Assembly: GCF_040954835.1 (NCBI RefSeq)
Contig: NC_090699.1
Coordinates: 14,811,817 to 14,875,816 of the forward strand
Reading direction: 5' to 3'
Origin: Lepisosteus oculatus
Lineage: Eukaryota; Chordata; Actinopteri; Semionotiformes; Lepisosteidae
DNA length: 64,000 bases
Shown here piece after piece: positions 1 through 10,110 of this stretch; position 1 is the stretch's first letter; each line of letters starts with the position of its first letter. The notes beneath the pieces are model-generated. The model was not told the origin of the DNA. It made no database searches and was given only the letters and a program-made list of their open reading frames with translations. The position numbers were made by a program, and so were the translations under genes.

Positions 1-639
1 AAGCGCTAGTATAGTATATTAACAATGAATTATATTATAATACATAGGCTACAAATATGTTATTGTCATAAATATATATTATGTTAGATAATAAGATAAG
101 ATCTTTTATCTTGTGCTAGATTTCCGAGATTTGTGCTATGAATTGTTCCAGTCTTTTTTGTCGACTAATGGCCGCGAATTGTTATTGAATCCCAACACGG
201 TGTTCTCAGGCGGTTCCTGTGATGTACAGAGTGGACTTTCGGACAAGTGAATGATGTTCGGCAGATCCTGCTACCTACGGGAGAAATTAATCAGACTTAA
301 TCGCCCGCTGTTTGAAAAAAAAGTGCATATTTTTCATTACTAGGATTCACGAAGTTTTCAATTATTTAAAAAAAACACAAAAAGAGGAGCGAGATTCTGG
401 AAGACATTTGTAAAAGAATCTCTTATGTTTTGCTGTGCCTCTACCGTTAAAGCGTAGAATGCCGTAAACGCGATGAATTCAGAAAAAGTCGGTACAGAAC
501 AAAAAAGTTCGTATACGCACTGCAAAAGAAGTTGATTTGAAAAGGTGCGTTTAAATCGATCACTTCCGAAAGCTTACGGTGTAAATCCGTTCGCTAGTGT
601 CTATTTTCATGTTAATGCAGAGCAATGCAGTGGAGGACT
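1..639. other. Non-genic AT-rich stretch
   Basis: I see no gene, RNA or recognisable mobile element here. The sequence is AT-rich at the left end (many short TA and AT runs up to about position 110) and becomes mixed in composition further right. Short poly-A tracts lie near 316 and 368. It may be intergenic or the inside of an intron. Confidence 0.5.
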
Positions 640-905
640 TTCCTCGCCTCTGATTGTCTGACTCGCTCTGATCCCCGCGGCAGGGAAGCGCAGGTGAGGG
701 TGTGACTACCTCACCTTTAAAACTTGATCTCGGCAGGTGCGGCGCCAGAAACAGACCGGCCCGTTATTCTGTCATAGCAAGGGACGATCAGCTCGCTTTT
801 TAACCGGGACCCGCGCTTACCGACAGATACAGCGTCCGACGTAAATTTCACCCGCCTTTCGGACAGGAGGAAAGGCGACAGAAAGAGCCGGGTAAGACAC
901 CTGTT
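640..905 (+). promoter_or_regulatory. Candidate CpG-rich promoter with a non-coding first exon
   Basis: CpG dinucleotides become much denser here than in the flanks. A TATA-like TTTAAAA lies at 716-722. About 170 bp further on, GGGTAAGA places a good splice-donor match at 892-893 (exon end 891). Between them there is no ATG on the plus strand, so an exon here would be 5' untranslated. It is on the same strand as the mucin exon that begins 11.5 kb downstream, and could in principle serve that gene or an unrelated one. TATA-like and donor-like strings occur often by chance, so this is only a candidate. Confidence 0.22.
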
Positions 906-2176
906 GTCTTTTTTTTTGTGGGGTTGCTGCGATTAGAAGGTACACAACGCATACATGTACCTATTGAATATAGATCATATTCGTTGCTTCGGGTCGTCCA
1001 GACCAACGCTGGTAGTGTTTTTTTCAAGCGCTGAGAGCTCATGCGGGCCTACTCCTGTTTGCCGGAGACTGAGATAATCCCCTAGTTACGCGTCTGTTCC
1101 GTCCTGACAGGTTGAAACGACAGGTGATTGCGGTTTCTGCGATTTTCAGGCGCTGTCACACAATTTTCGATTCGCGTTCAGCTTGTGGAAATGGCACACA
1201 GGTGGAAAATGTAAGGCGCTTTTCAACTGCTGCATAATCCGTAAGTCGATAAAACGCCGTTTTTATCTCAAACGGAGAAAAAAAAACGGTCGCGTTAAAA
1301 AAAAAACTTTTTGTCTTCGGCCGTGATTAAGTCGGAGAATGTCACAGAAATTATTATCCTACGAGCTACTGAAAGTTGTTTTTTACTTCTGTACTGTGCT
1401 GTAGGTTAGTTGAAGGATGTCATCGCTACAGGCGCTCAGCAGCGCTGCAATTATCCGCTCCCGTGAACACCAGTGCGCTTACCGAGCTGGTGGTCTGCGG
1501 GCGCTATTCTACTGTATTTCAATTCAAGATGCTTTCTTGGCATGGCCAATGGATAAATCGGTGTTGCCAGAGCAAAGCAAACACAATTCACATTAAATCG
1601 ACAGACATGTACGACACAGACACAACAGAAGGCATTTCCATTCAAACACATGGAGCATTATTGAGAGACAGGCTCAGTGCTCCTCAGGCTGTGACAGGAC
1701 ACGATCTGAGCCTGCTCTCTTCCCGGTCCCCACCGTGTCTACCCTCCCGCTCCTTCTGGATAAAGCAAGTGTGGAGGAAGAGAAACATGTCCATTGTCAG
1801 GGCCAGATTCATTAAAAATGACTCCCTGGTGTCTGGTTGCCACACTCCCTTACAGCTCAGTTTGTGAAAAGCGAGAAAACTAGACAATGCAGGGTGGGAA
1901 CGGCACAGCGCGCTCTCTGGCGACTAATTCAGCCTTGAAGTTTGGTTGAACTAACCAAATGCGCGATAAAATCATCGACGTTTTTGCTCGCCTGAAATAA
2001 AAGCCTTAATCTAACGCGACGATGTAAACGCATTTAGAACGGTGCAGCAGAGTGGGCCCCTTTTCAGTCTCCAGCATTATTGCATCTTAAGAATTGATCA
2101 AAGAAAACATAAAACCACTAAGTGTATAACATTGCATAGAAAGCGGGTTATATATAATTTCCCTACGGGATTAATT
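906..2176. other. No recognisable feature
   Basis: I found no convincing coding exon, RNA or repeat in this stretch. The short open frames on both strands (for example plus 1,376-1,867) have no recognisable domain and are the length expected by chance. CpG content stays moderate up to about 1,500, continuing the CpG-rich area to the left. Confidence 0.45.
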
Positions 2177-2190
2177 ATTATCTATCTATA

Positions 2191-2424
2191 AAGGAACAAG
2201 TAATAGGTTTATTCCATGCTGAAAAAAAAGAAGAAAGAGAACACAACGTTTCGGCCGTGGAGCCTTCTTCAGGTGTCAGACCTGAAGAAGAAGGCTGAAG
2301 AAGGCCTGAAGAAGGCTCCACGGCCGAAACGTTGTGTTCTCTTTCTTCTTTTTTTCAGCATGGAATAAACCTATTGTTCCTTTGCAGCCTACGCATGCTG
2401 ACGCAGCTACCCACCTGAACTACT
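2191..2424 (+). mobile_element. Foldback retroposon, Penelope-like terminus, copy 1
   Basis: A 234-bp element with two long inverted arms. The left arm (about 2,191-2,272) is the reverse complement of the right arm (about 2,300-2,385), which is followed by a 40-bp unpaired tail ending CACCTGAACTACT. It is bounded by an exact 14-bp target duplication, ATTATCTATCTATA, at 2,177-2,190 and 2,425-2,438. Each arm carries CTGAAGA, a short GGC/GCC hairpin and GAAACGTT, a layout resembling the hammerhead motifs reported in Penelope-like elements. The long exact duplication points to target-primed retroposition rather than cut-and-paste. No protein is encoded. A second copy lies at 3,649-3,839 in the opposite orientation. 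The family name is an inference from the motif. Confidence 0.7.
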
Positions 2425-2438
2425 ATTATCTATCTATA

Positions 2439-3253
2439 TGTGAGTAGGATACGCTGTTGATTGTTAATCCCTCTGCTAATTATGATTATTATTATTGATT
2501 TACGTTGGAGATGAGATGCGCTTAACAAAAACAACTTAAATTTAAAACAAAATTATAGGAATAGTGTGCTATGAAATCGCTGGTAAAAAAAAAACGCATT
2601 GTGAGTTGTTACATTTTAAATTAAGTGTAAAAATACATCGGAAATACGAGGTGGAGACAGACCCGTGTCTGAACGTGTTAATTTCAACACAGTTCTGCAT
2701 GAAACTGAAACAATAATACTCCGCGCTTCGCTTCTGGAATAAAGTGTTCTTGCGTACCATCAGGCAAATGAGGGGAATATGACGTGAAAAAGATCCGTCA
2801 TTTAAAAAAAAAAAATCTTATTTCACGACAACGGGAATGGCTGGAATTGATTTCGAGATTTATGTATCAGACCTTTGAGTTGATCCAAGGTCGCTCGGAG
2901 GATTCCTACACCCTGCATTGTCTCGGTTTTCTGACATGAATGAATTATTAAGAGGGTGGGTGGGGTACGTCGACTTACTCAGGCCACAGGTATTTCGCCC
3001 TCCTGAGCCCTTTGTGTCGGGCGGCGCAGCGCTCATCTCACAGCTACGGTATTATATGCCGTGTTAATAATTTTGTTGCTCTGGGACTGGCTCATCTTGG
3101 GTGTCATTATTCACATTTAAGGGCGCTGTTCCGCTCGTCCAGATTTTCCTGTTGTGCGTTTTGTTGCCTTTGGTGTGCGTGTGTGTGATACAGTAAGTGG
3201 AACATGCAGTGAGAGTCTTTCCAATTGTTGTTGCTGGAATGTTGCCCTCACAC
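2439..3253. other. No recognisable feature
   Basis: AT-rich DNA without a supportable gene. A short minus-strand open frame at 2,569-2,760 has no recognisable domain. Poly-A runs lie near 2,586 and 2,803. I see no known repeat until the SINE that begins at 3,254. Confidence 0.45.
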
Positions 3254-3453
3254 GGGGCAGCATGGTGGCGCAGCTGTTAGCATGGCTGCCTGGCAGAGCT
3301 GCGGGGTACCCCGGGTTCAATTTTTGGGGTGCTATCTGTGTGGAGTTTGCATGTTCCTCCCCCGTCCGTGTGGGGTATCTCTGGGTGCTCCGGGTTTCCT
3401 CCCCACTGTCAAAAGCCATACTAGTAGGTTAAAAGATGTCTGGGGAAAACTGG

Positions 3454-3484
<31 letters not shown>

Positions 3485-3575
3485 CTTCCTTGTGATGGAC
3501 TGCCGTCCTGTCCAGTGTGCATCTTGCCTTGTGCCAGTTGGTTGCTGGCTCTGCCTCCTCCATAAAGAGAGTCAA
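3254..3575 (+). mobile_element. V-SINE (tRNA-derived SINE), 3'-truncated copy
   Basis: The 5' part is tRNA-like: GTGGCGCAGCTGTTAGCATGG fits an A box and GGGTTCAATTT a B box. It is followed by the conserved V-SINE core (CTGTGTGGAGTTTGCATGTT, then a GGTTTCCTCC-type segment). A (TG)n run occupies 3,455-3,484 inside the body. The later segment, TGATGGACTG then CTTGCCTTGTGCC, matches the family's 3' body, but the LINE-like tail with (TGGA)n is not present. Several differences from the other copies suggest moderate age. It makes no protein; RNA polymerase III transcription of the source element is family knowledge. Confidence 0.8.
3455..3484. repeat. (TG)n microsatellite
   Basis: About 15 uninterrupted TG dinucleotides, lying inside the V-SINE body where family members normally carry a shorter GTGTG tract. 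It has probably expanded by slippage since insertion and is likely to be polymorphic. Confidence 0.95.
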
Positions 3576-3648
3576 ATGCACAGGCTGCACCTGTACGCAC
3601 TTCTCCAGACTGGATCGGAAGCAGTGACTAGGAACGTATACTATAGTA

Positions 3649-3839
3649 GTTCAGATGGGTTGCTGCGTCAGCATGCGCAGGCTGCAAAGGAACAAGTAAC
3701 AGGTTTATTCCAGGCTGAAAAGAGAAGAAAACACAACGTTTCGGCCGTGGAGCCTTCCTCAGGTGCTCACACCTGAAACGTTGTGTTTTCTTCCTTCATT
3801 TTTTCAGCATGGAATAAACCTATTACCTGTTCCTTTGAA
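3649..3839 (-). mobile_element. Foldback retroposon, Penelope-like terminus, copy 2
   Basis: A 191-bp relative of the element at 2,191-2,424, inserted the other way round: the tail that follows the right arm in copy 1 here precedes the left arm (GTTGCTGCGTCAGCATGCGC). It is bounded by an exact 13-bp target duplication, GTATACTATAGTA, at 3,636-3,648 and 3,840-3,852. One inverted arm is shortened in the middle compared with copy 1. The opposite end again stops at the GTTCCTTT/AAGGAAC boundary, so the two copies agree on where the element ends. Confidence 0.7.
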
Positions 3840-3852
3840 GTATACTATAGTA

Positions 3853-4909
3853 CACTGTATCACTGGTGTCACCAGCTCTCTTCATCATTTGCGCACTGCT
3901 GGCTCCACAGTTCTTTGAAGTGCCTTCCATGGCAAGGCATGACAAGTATCATCTGAGCTGAAACCTAAAAGGATCCAAGGAGTGGGCTTTCCTGATGTCT
4001 TTGGGAGGGCCTGTGGACACAGGGACAGAAGTCTCCGTCGCACAAATGGTGTGGCACTGTATGGCTCGTACACGCGCCCGCAGGTCCACGGCTGAATAAT
4101 TAGACACGAGATCAGTGATTGTGTGGAGGGCTGATGCCACCGAAGCTTAGCAGACGTATTTGACATTAGACACGGGAGCCAGCTGGGAGCAGATGCTGAG
4201 GTGTCAGGACAAGAGCAACAGGATCCAGAAGTCCAAAATCTCTGCGGTGTGTAAATGACAATGGAGTGATCAGCCGCACACAGGAAATACCGTGAGTCCC
4301 CAGCAAAAAGCAAGGAGAATCTCTGCCTGTTCCTGTTCAGCTGCAGGCATTAATACCAGAGCCACACATCTCCTTCAACAGCTTCATATAACAAGTGTAG
4401 CTTGTTTGGAAAAATTCAAGCTATTTGACAATGACACCTCCAATTTAGCTCATGTTGTACTAAGCCATTGCGAGGTGAAATATCTATTGAGCAAACTGAC
4501 TGGGTGGAGCAAAGAAAGTGCCCTCCAGCAAAAGCTTTGCCCCCCTGCAGTGCAGTTCAGGCTCCTAAGCATGAGATCTGTCATGTTCAGGGTGTGTGTT
4601 GTGATTATTCTCTGCTGTGACATTAGCAAGGCTTCTGAGCTCACAAATGTAGGTGTTGTGCTCCGACCACATCCCTTGACCAGTGATCTGGGTGTGTTTT
4701 GTGCTGTCCTGTCCTGACCCCGTGCATAGTGACAGAAAACACAGCAAGCTGTTGCCCAAGTGACAGCAGGAGATGGCGAGCTGTTGTTTGATATTATGGC
4801 GGGGAGTTTCTGTAATGCAGAGTCCCTGAGCCGAGCGATTGCTCCAGTGTCGAGGGTGTGTTGTCCTCCTCGGAGTCTGTGGACAGGGCAGTCCTCCAGG
4901 ATGTAAGAG
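3853..4909. other. No recognisable feature
   Basis: About 1 kb with no supportable gene. The longest frames (minus 3,885-4,313 and plus 4,292-4,717) show no recognisable domain, signal peptide or splice context. Base composition is close to average. The stretch may hold old mobile-element debris that I cannot name. Confidence 0.4.
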
Positions 4910-5180
4910 AGATCAGATCACCTTATTGGCCATATACAATCTCTTGCACTAGGAATGTGACTTTTCCCAGACCACGGCTTGCTCTCCATGAGACACACAG
5001 ACAGGGAGAGAGAAGCTGGGGGTCAGAGCGCAGGGTCAGCCATTTATACAGCATCCCTGGAGCAGCTGGGGTGAAGGGCCTTGCCAATGGAATAGGATTC
5101 CCCTGCCGGCCGCGGGATTCAAACCGGAACATTCCAGCCACAGGTGCAGATCCTGAGCCACAGAGCCACCACTCCGCCCC
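4910..5180 (-). mobile_element. tRNA-derived SINE (second family), copy 1
   Basis: Read on the minus strand, it starts GGGGCGGAGTGGTGGCTCTG and continues with an A-box-like TGGCTCTGTGGC and a B-box-like GGTTTGAATCCC. A shared body follows (TATAAATGGCTGACCC, then GGGAGAGAGAAGC on the other strand), ending near AAGGTGATCTGATCT. The same layout recurs at 10,917-11,170. The tRNA-like head places its 5' end at the right side. No coding capacity. Confidence 0.72.
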
Positions 5181-5267
5181 ATAGTCTGCTCCATCGCCCC
5201 AGGAACAGGACTGACACTGAGTCCCCATCTACAGACATGGGCCAGGACAGCAGAGTGGAGCACAGAG

Positions 5268-5335
5268 AGTCTTAATTGTCCCCAGGGGACAGTACATTTT
5301 TCAGCAGCAGACAATATGAAGAAAAACACAAAAAT
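5268..5335. repeat. Possible short retroposon remnant
   Basis: CTTAATTGTCCCCAGGGGAC followed by a CAGCAGCAGACA-type segment resembles the 3' part of a dispersed fish repeat with a TTTATTGTCCCC-like signature. Only one short piece is present and no ends can be set, so this is tentative. Confidence 0.25.
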
Positions 5336-5353
5336 AAGCAACACACATACACA

Positions 5354-5683
5354 CAGTGCTGGATTTCCCATTAGGCACTGTGCCTGGGGCCTACGGAGGA
5401 GAGAAACACTAGTGACTAACGAAAAACGAGCGTCAAACAACATGCTTGCGCTCGACTCTAGGTGCTCCAAATCAGCAACCATTCCCTCTCTGGCGGCTGT
5501 TCTAGAAACTAGAAGTGTCGAAGTGACGGACGCTCGACTCGCTCCATCAATCACGCGGTTTAGCCTGAGAATAGTTTGAAGTGCCTCATGCCATTTGACG
5601 TCATTCAATTGACGTTCACCCCTCTTTTTGCGCATTTCCAAGTGAAAGTGCCTCGGGCCTACGAGCACCAACATCCGGCCCCT
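5354..5683. mobile_element. Probable hAT-type non-autonomous DNA transposon
   Basis: The left end reads CAGTGCTGGATTTCCC and goes on to GTGCCTGGGGCCTACG. The right end, reverse-complemented, reads AGGGGCCGGATGTTGG and goes on to CGTAGGCCCGAGGCAC. The two subterminal segments are related, and the CAGTG(c)GGAT-type start is typical of hAT elements. The flanking 8-mers are CATACACA and CACACACA (seven of eight match), compatible with the 8-bp duplication hAT elements make, though the CA-rich context weakens this. The 330-bp length leaves no room for a transposase. Confidence 0.45.
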
Positions 5684-5829
5684 CACACACAGGCGCAGGA
5701 GAGTCATCTGTGGAGCAGGGTTCAGGCCGCACGTATAATTGAGAACTCAAACCTGTTTGTTGTCAGATTGGGAAGTCAGTGTCTGTGCTCTGCGGGGATT
5801 CACTGGAATTCATTAAAGGAAGGGCGCGG

Positions 5830-6479
5830 AGGGCCCTCAAGGACTCGTACCGTGACTGATACATGTGGGATAGGCCTGAGAGATCAGCTCCAATGGCTTC
5901 CTGACTTCCTGGCGGGAGAGATGCAGAGTGGGCCGCTCTTGTCTGGGGAGGTGAAAGCCAGGAGGCCGGTGGGTGGGGCGTGTGATGACCCGCTCGTTGG
6001 CGACGCCCAGCGATGGCCGTTCTCGGGCCCAGGTGAAGCCGTGCTGGGGAGGCTGTGTCCGGCTGGGCTTTCCTGGGGGATTAAACGTGACCTGGTGCGG
6101 TGGCGGGAGAGGGGCGTTTGGGGACCCTTTCGAGCAGGTTTTGGGGGGACTCCGAGTCGCCGGGGGAGTGCAGGGGCTGATATTTGCGAGGCCAGGGAGC
6201 CAGGGGAAACGGGGGTGGAGAGTAGGGCTCCCGTGACGATGAGTGTGTTGGCATTCAGCTGGCTGTCGGCTCTGTGAGCACGTGATGATCTTGACCAGAC
6301 GGGCGCAGTGTCCTGCTGCTGAGAAAGACCGCGGCGGGGTAGTGACACAGCCCCATGCCACCCCAGTCTGGGGATCAGCTTGTTCCTCGTCTTGGCCATG
6401 ACTGGTGGTGTCTTTAAGTACTCCTGGAAGGTAAGTGTCCATAAGCAAAAGCAGAGCCGGTTCTGACTCCCGCCAAGCG
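5830..6479 (-). mobile_element. Probable internal remnant of an LTR element (fossil)
   Basis: This lies directly inside the LTR-like segment at 6,480-7,002, on the side where the leader and gag region of a minus-strand element would be. The boundary next to the LTR carries a TGG-starting stretch that would suit a primer-binding site. The sequence is GC-rich with long proline-rich minus-strand frames that I cannot match to a named gag family. The element is clearly incomplete: no pol region or second LTR is seen. The left limit is approximate. Confidence 0.3.
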
Positions 6480-7002
6480 TGTTATGACAGACCCTATGCG
6501 TGACGGTATAATCCGGACGTGGCTGGAGAAGGACATCAGGGAGGACACGGCGAGGAATGGACGAGATGGCGGACAGGGGGGCGGTGAAGACAGGGTAGTG
6601 CAGGCGAACAAATCAGAAAGGAAGTCCGATGGGGGAAATCAGGGCGCAGTCCAAAGGTCCAGGTGCCGGGAGATCCAACAGAGACGAAGAGGATTAAAAA
6701 CAGGAACAGGGAACTGGGACCAGGAACACGAAGGGTTAAAACAATAACGGGACAAGGCGCTCCGAGCCCCGGACTCAGTAGGTCAGGACATCTGGGGAAA
6801 AGGCCTTGCCCCCGGACTGCTCCTGAGCCCGGTGGATAGGTGGGCCTTCAGAGGTCTGTCTCCCGAAGGTGAGCCCAGAACTACGGAGACGCCGGACTTA
6901 AATAGGGAAACGGGGATAGGAAACAGCTGGGATACATAAGGCTGGGGAACAGAATGAAAAAGGTAGGAGCGCCCTCTAAAAAGAGGGATGACGATCGTGA
7001 CA
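6480..7002 (-). mobile_element. LTR of a Ty3/gypsy-like element (fossil)
   Basis: On the minus strand it begins TGTCACGATCGTCATCC and ends CTGTCATAACA, the TG...CA form of LTRs, over 523 bp. A TATA-like CCCTATTTAAGTC lies roughly 100 bp in from its 5' end, similar in place and sequence to the solo LTR at 7,311-7,658. I found no matching target duplication, as expected if this is the surviving 5' LTR of a larger, deleted copy. The family assignment rests on the end motifs only. Confidence 0.4.
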
Positions 7003-7305
7003 ACTTAGCCAGACTGTTATTTTGGAAGAAATGAGACCCTACAGCTTATGCAGAGTGAATTGCTTATTGATCACCAGATTCCTGGTGAGCAACTGTCCTG
7101 TCACTCGTGTGTCCCTCTTTCCTGGGATGGGTTCTGCAGCGCATCTGGATTCTCAGCCCTGGACAGATGGATGTGTTTATTCCACGATTGTTCCTTTAAA
7201 GTCACAGGGCTTGCTCTGACCTGGCCCGGCAGCGGGTATATAACTCTTGCTCATATACGATCTCCCTGCCCGGCCAGAGGCGTGTGTGTCCCGACGAAGG
7301 CTTGC
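7003..7305. other. No recognisable feature
   Basis: A 300-bp gap between two LTR-like segments. It contains a TATA-like GGGTATATAACTC near 7,218-7,230, but no open frame with recognisable content and no splice pair that I trust. Confidence 0.4.
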
Positions 7306-7310
7306 GTGTG

Positions 7311-7658
7311 TGTTACGGCCTAGTAGCCGAAATCAAAGCAGGACCCTGTGCGGCGAACGGAAAAACCGAAACACAGGTTTTGTGCGAGCCCAGGGTACTT
7401 AACCAGTAAGTAGAATCCAAAGTCGTCTTCGTAACAGGCGGAGGTCAATAAGCCGGAGATTCAGGGAACAGGGAGCACACAGAGAGCAAGGAAAGACTAA
7501 GGTTGCTCCAGTGGGATACCCAATACGGAGCAATGTGTTGACGGGAGAGGAGTCCTTAAATACTCTGGTGTGGTATTGACGGATTGGATGATTAGTTATT
7601 AAGCTGCCATTTGCAGGAATTAGAGGAGGCTTGTGTCTGATTGTGCGTGGGCGTGACA
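7311..7658 (-). mobile_element. Solo LTR (Ty3/gypsy-like fossil)
   Basis: A 348-bp segment. On the minus strand it starts TGTCACGCCCACGC and ends CCTAGTAGGC...AACA-style with TG...CA termini (TGTTACGGCC at the plus-strand left edge, GGGCGTGACA at the right). It is flanked by an exact 5-bp target duplication GTGTG at 7,306-7,310 and 7,659-7,663, typical of LTR integration. A TATA-like GTATTTAAGG lies about 100 bp from its 5' end. No internal region remains, so LTR-LTR recombination is the simplest explanation. Confidence 0.6.
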
Positions 7659-7663
7659 GTGTG

Positions 7664-8075
7664 CTAAAATGTGAATACATTTTGGAGTAGAGAAAACGTG
7701 CGTCCAGCTGATTTTGCTATTTTTACTGAACGCCACCTTGATAACCTCTAGGCGTACTTTCTTGTTCTCCTTTACCGTCTGGATATACCTGCAGGGAAGG
7801 CTGTAGATGTGCGAACAGTCGAAATAATCTTTTAGATCAACCCTCCTGACAGAAATGAGTTTCCTGAGTGGTTGTTGATACTTTTGCTGAAACCTTCTCG
7901 CTGTTGAACCTTGCGCAGCAAATTGGAGACATTGTTTTAAGATGCGATTTTATCACCTAAAAAGGTAACCACTGATGGCATGTTTTTTTGCAGTATTTGA
8001 CCTTTTTGTCTCTTCAAATTGGGCTGCGCTGAAAGAAGATGCCTGCGTTCAGAGCAGTAGTAGGTATTTCTTTCA
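7664..8075. other. No recognisable feature
   Basis: About 400 bp without a supportable gene or repeat. Composition is mixed and the short frames present are chance-length. Confidence 0.4.
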
Positions 8076-8310
8076 GGGTGACACAGTGGGATGTCTGGGC
8101 TACCTGTTTGAGGAGCCCTTATATGTGGAGTACGCATGTTCTGCCCATGCTCTTCACCCAACGAAGATGGGCTGGCTAGGTTTGATTGGCTATTCTAAAT
8201 GATCTATTCCTCCATGACGGACTAGTGTCCAATACAAGGAATAAGCAGCCTGGCCTAGGTCTAGGACTCAAGGGGTTCTGGGATAGGGTCAGGCTTGACA
8301 TGACTTTCAC
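8076..8310 (+). mobile_element. Highly degenerate V-SINE
   Basis: Scattered but ordered matches to the V-SINE body: GGGTGACACAGTGGGATG at the head, GTGGAGTACGCATGTTCTGC for the core, TTGATTGGCTATTCTAAAT, then CCTCCATGACGGACTAGTGTCC and GGTTCTGGGATAGG in the 3' part. The order and spacing match the good copies at 8,751 and 10,111, but point differences are many. It is the oldest of the four V-SINEs in the window. Ends are approximate. Confidence 0.6.
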
Positions 8311-8750
8311 CAAGAAAAGGATATTTCTAATGATGAATGGGCAGATACGTGCTGAGTCTTCAGAAGACAGTCAGAGTTCTCTTGGGACCTATTCATAAAG
8401 AACACTCTATGATACCTCCTGCTAAAAAATCCCTGTCAACGAGCCTTTAGTTTGAACTACACAGCTAAGTGCCTTGTTTATTTGAAGAGGGCGGGCACCT
8501 GCATGGGGGTATAGTTCTGGTAATGAGGACATCAGAGGCAGGGACTGCATCTAGCAACCGGAGGTGGCACAGTCTGATATGTGGAAGAAGAGATTCTAAG
8601 CCAATCCAATAGCTACAGAAGAAAACGATCTTTTGCTCTGTCTGGTCTTTGAGAAGAAACTATCGGGTCAGTGAAGGAACCCAAGTGGCCCACTGTATTC
8701 ATGAAATAAACCGTTTCCATTATTTAACCGTTAAGGGCAGTGTACTGTGA
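8311..8750. other. No recognisable feature
   Basis: I see no gene, RNA or recognisable element in these 440 bp. Confidence 0.4.
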
Positions 8751-9078
8751 GCGGCACGGCGGTGCAGTGGTTATCACTGGGGCCTCGACTCTGGAGCTGG
8801 TGGAGCTATCTGTGTGGAGTTTGCATGTTCTCCCTGGGTTTGTGTGGGTTTCCTCCAGTTGCTCCGGTTTCCTCCCACGGTCCAAAGACGTGCTGGTAGG
8901 TGAATTGGCTTCTGGGAAAATTGGCCCTGGTGAGAGTGTGTGCGTCTGTGTGATCCTGCGGTGGACTGGCGTCCCATCCAGCCTGTATCCTGCCTTGCAC
9001 CTGTGGCTTGCCGGGGCAGACTCCGGCTGCGCCACAGCCCTGAATTGGATGAAGTGTTTAGAAAATGGATGGATGGCA
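8751..9078 (+). mobile_element. V-SINE, near full length
   Basis: The tRNA-like head (GCGGCACGGCGGTGCAGTGG) has lost much of the B-box region. The body holds the core GTGTGGAGTTTGCATGTTCT, GGTTTCCTCC twice, CCAAAGACGTGCTGGTAGG, and the 3' body TGGACTGGCGTCCCATCC. The tail, GAATTGGATGAAGTG then GAAAATGGATGGATGG, is LINE-like with a (TGGA)n end, as in full-length family members. It is the best preserved 3' end of the four copies. Confidence 0.85.
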
Positions 9079-9217
9079 GTCCCCTGTATATATAAAGATG
9101 CAAATGGAAATTGTCTGGACGGCATGGGAATGTGACTATGAGAGGAACAGTGCCTATCCTCTCTGCGAGCAGACAGAGCCAACCTCTTCATTCTTCTTGT
9201 GTGTGTGTTTTTTTCAG

Positions 9218-9281
9218 ATTTCTTCCAAGTGGCACGTCTGAGACTGGAGAATGAAGATAAAAAACCTGTGTTTTCGAGTCG
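9218..9281 (+). CDS. Candidate 64-bp coding exon (unproven)
   Basis: A strong acceptor (TGTGTGTTTTTTTCAG, AG at 9,216-9,217) and a good donor (GTATGT at 9,282) bound 64 bp that are open in one frame only. It enters in phase 1 and leaves in phase 2, reading FFQVARLRLENEDKKPVFSS. I do not recognise the peptide. The phase-2 exit (bases CG) is compatible with the mucin exon at 12,399, which supplies a single T to finish the codon (CGT, Arg). It is equally compatible with the 31-bp candidate at 10,525. The frame stays open past the donor, so the donor is not forced by a stop. A chance pair of splice signals cannot be ruled out. Confidence 0.28.
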
Positions 9282-10110
9282 GTATGTATTCCTTTACAAC
9301 ATAGTTCCATATTTTCACTCTCACATGGTTAATATAGAGCAGAGAGCCCTTTACACCTCTCTTGCGCAGTAAATACACACAACACCCAGGCTCACAACCG
9401 CGCCACTCTGTAAACTGAGCTGTTGATAAACTGAGGCTTGTAGTTCTTCCTTCGGCCATATGGGAGAACCTTTGACCTCCCTAGAGCTAGGTTTGGATTC
9501 ATCCTCCCAGCACTTCCATATTACATTAATGAGAAGGCGGGGGAGGGGAAACGCTCATTCAGGTAGAGGCCATTCGGGAATATCCTAGAAAACCGCCTCA
9601 GTCTGTGGCAGGGCTCGGTTAGAAAAGGGAACTTGAGTGGCTGAGAGCCGGAGAGTCTTGCTCTTCAACGGCAGAGCATTCATGTCCAAAAGGGGCAGCT
9701 TTTTCGCCAGTGTGTGAGCTGCAAATGGACACGAACCCGCAGGGCAGGGACCCCGGAGAGAGAAGGGGGCCGCAGAGGAGGAGAAGCTTGGCGCACGCTC
9801 TCCCACAGGGATGGCTCTGGAGGTGAGGCGAGGAGCTCCAGAGGCCCCGATGAAACGTTTGGCCAAAGCCTGGGCCAATTAAAACACCAGAAACATTTTG
9901 GAGGGCCAGGGAGCACCAGTCGCCAGGTTAGGCGACGTCATGTGTTCTGATCCCGTTGCAGTGGTCACCCATCACACACGACCACAATCGGCAATCTGGC
10001 ACGACAGTAGCGCGGGAAAAAGCACAGGAGGTTTTAGACCATAGACGCAACAGTACCAGGCAGAATCGTTCTCCAACCAGTGAAAGACAAAGATGTGCAG
10101 AGGGTCTGGG
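9282..10110. other. No recognisable feature
   Basis: Apart from the candidate exon on its left and the V-SINE on its right, nothing is supportable. Open frames near 9,585-9,950 on both strands overlap each other in a GC-rich patch and show no domain. If the flanking candidate exons are real, this is intron. Confidence 0.4.

Noticed and set aside
3885-4313. A 142-codon minus-strand protein gene
   Set aside because: No recognisable domain, no splice or promoter context, and overlapping frames of similar size. Chance length for this composition.
5837-6448. Proline-rich minus-strand host gene
   Set aside because: It lies next to an LTR-like segment in the position of an internal region, and the sequence has no recognisable host domain. 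Treated as part of the LTR fossil.
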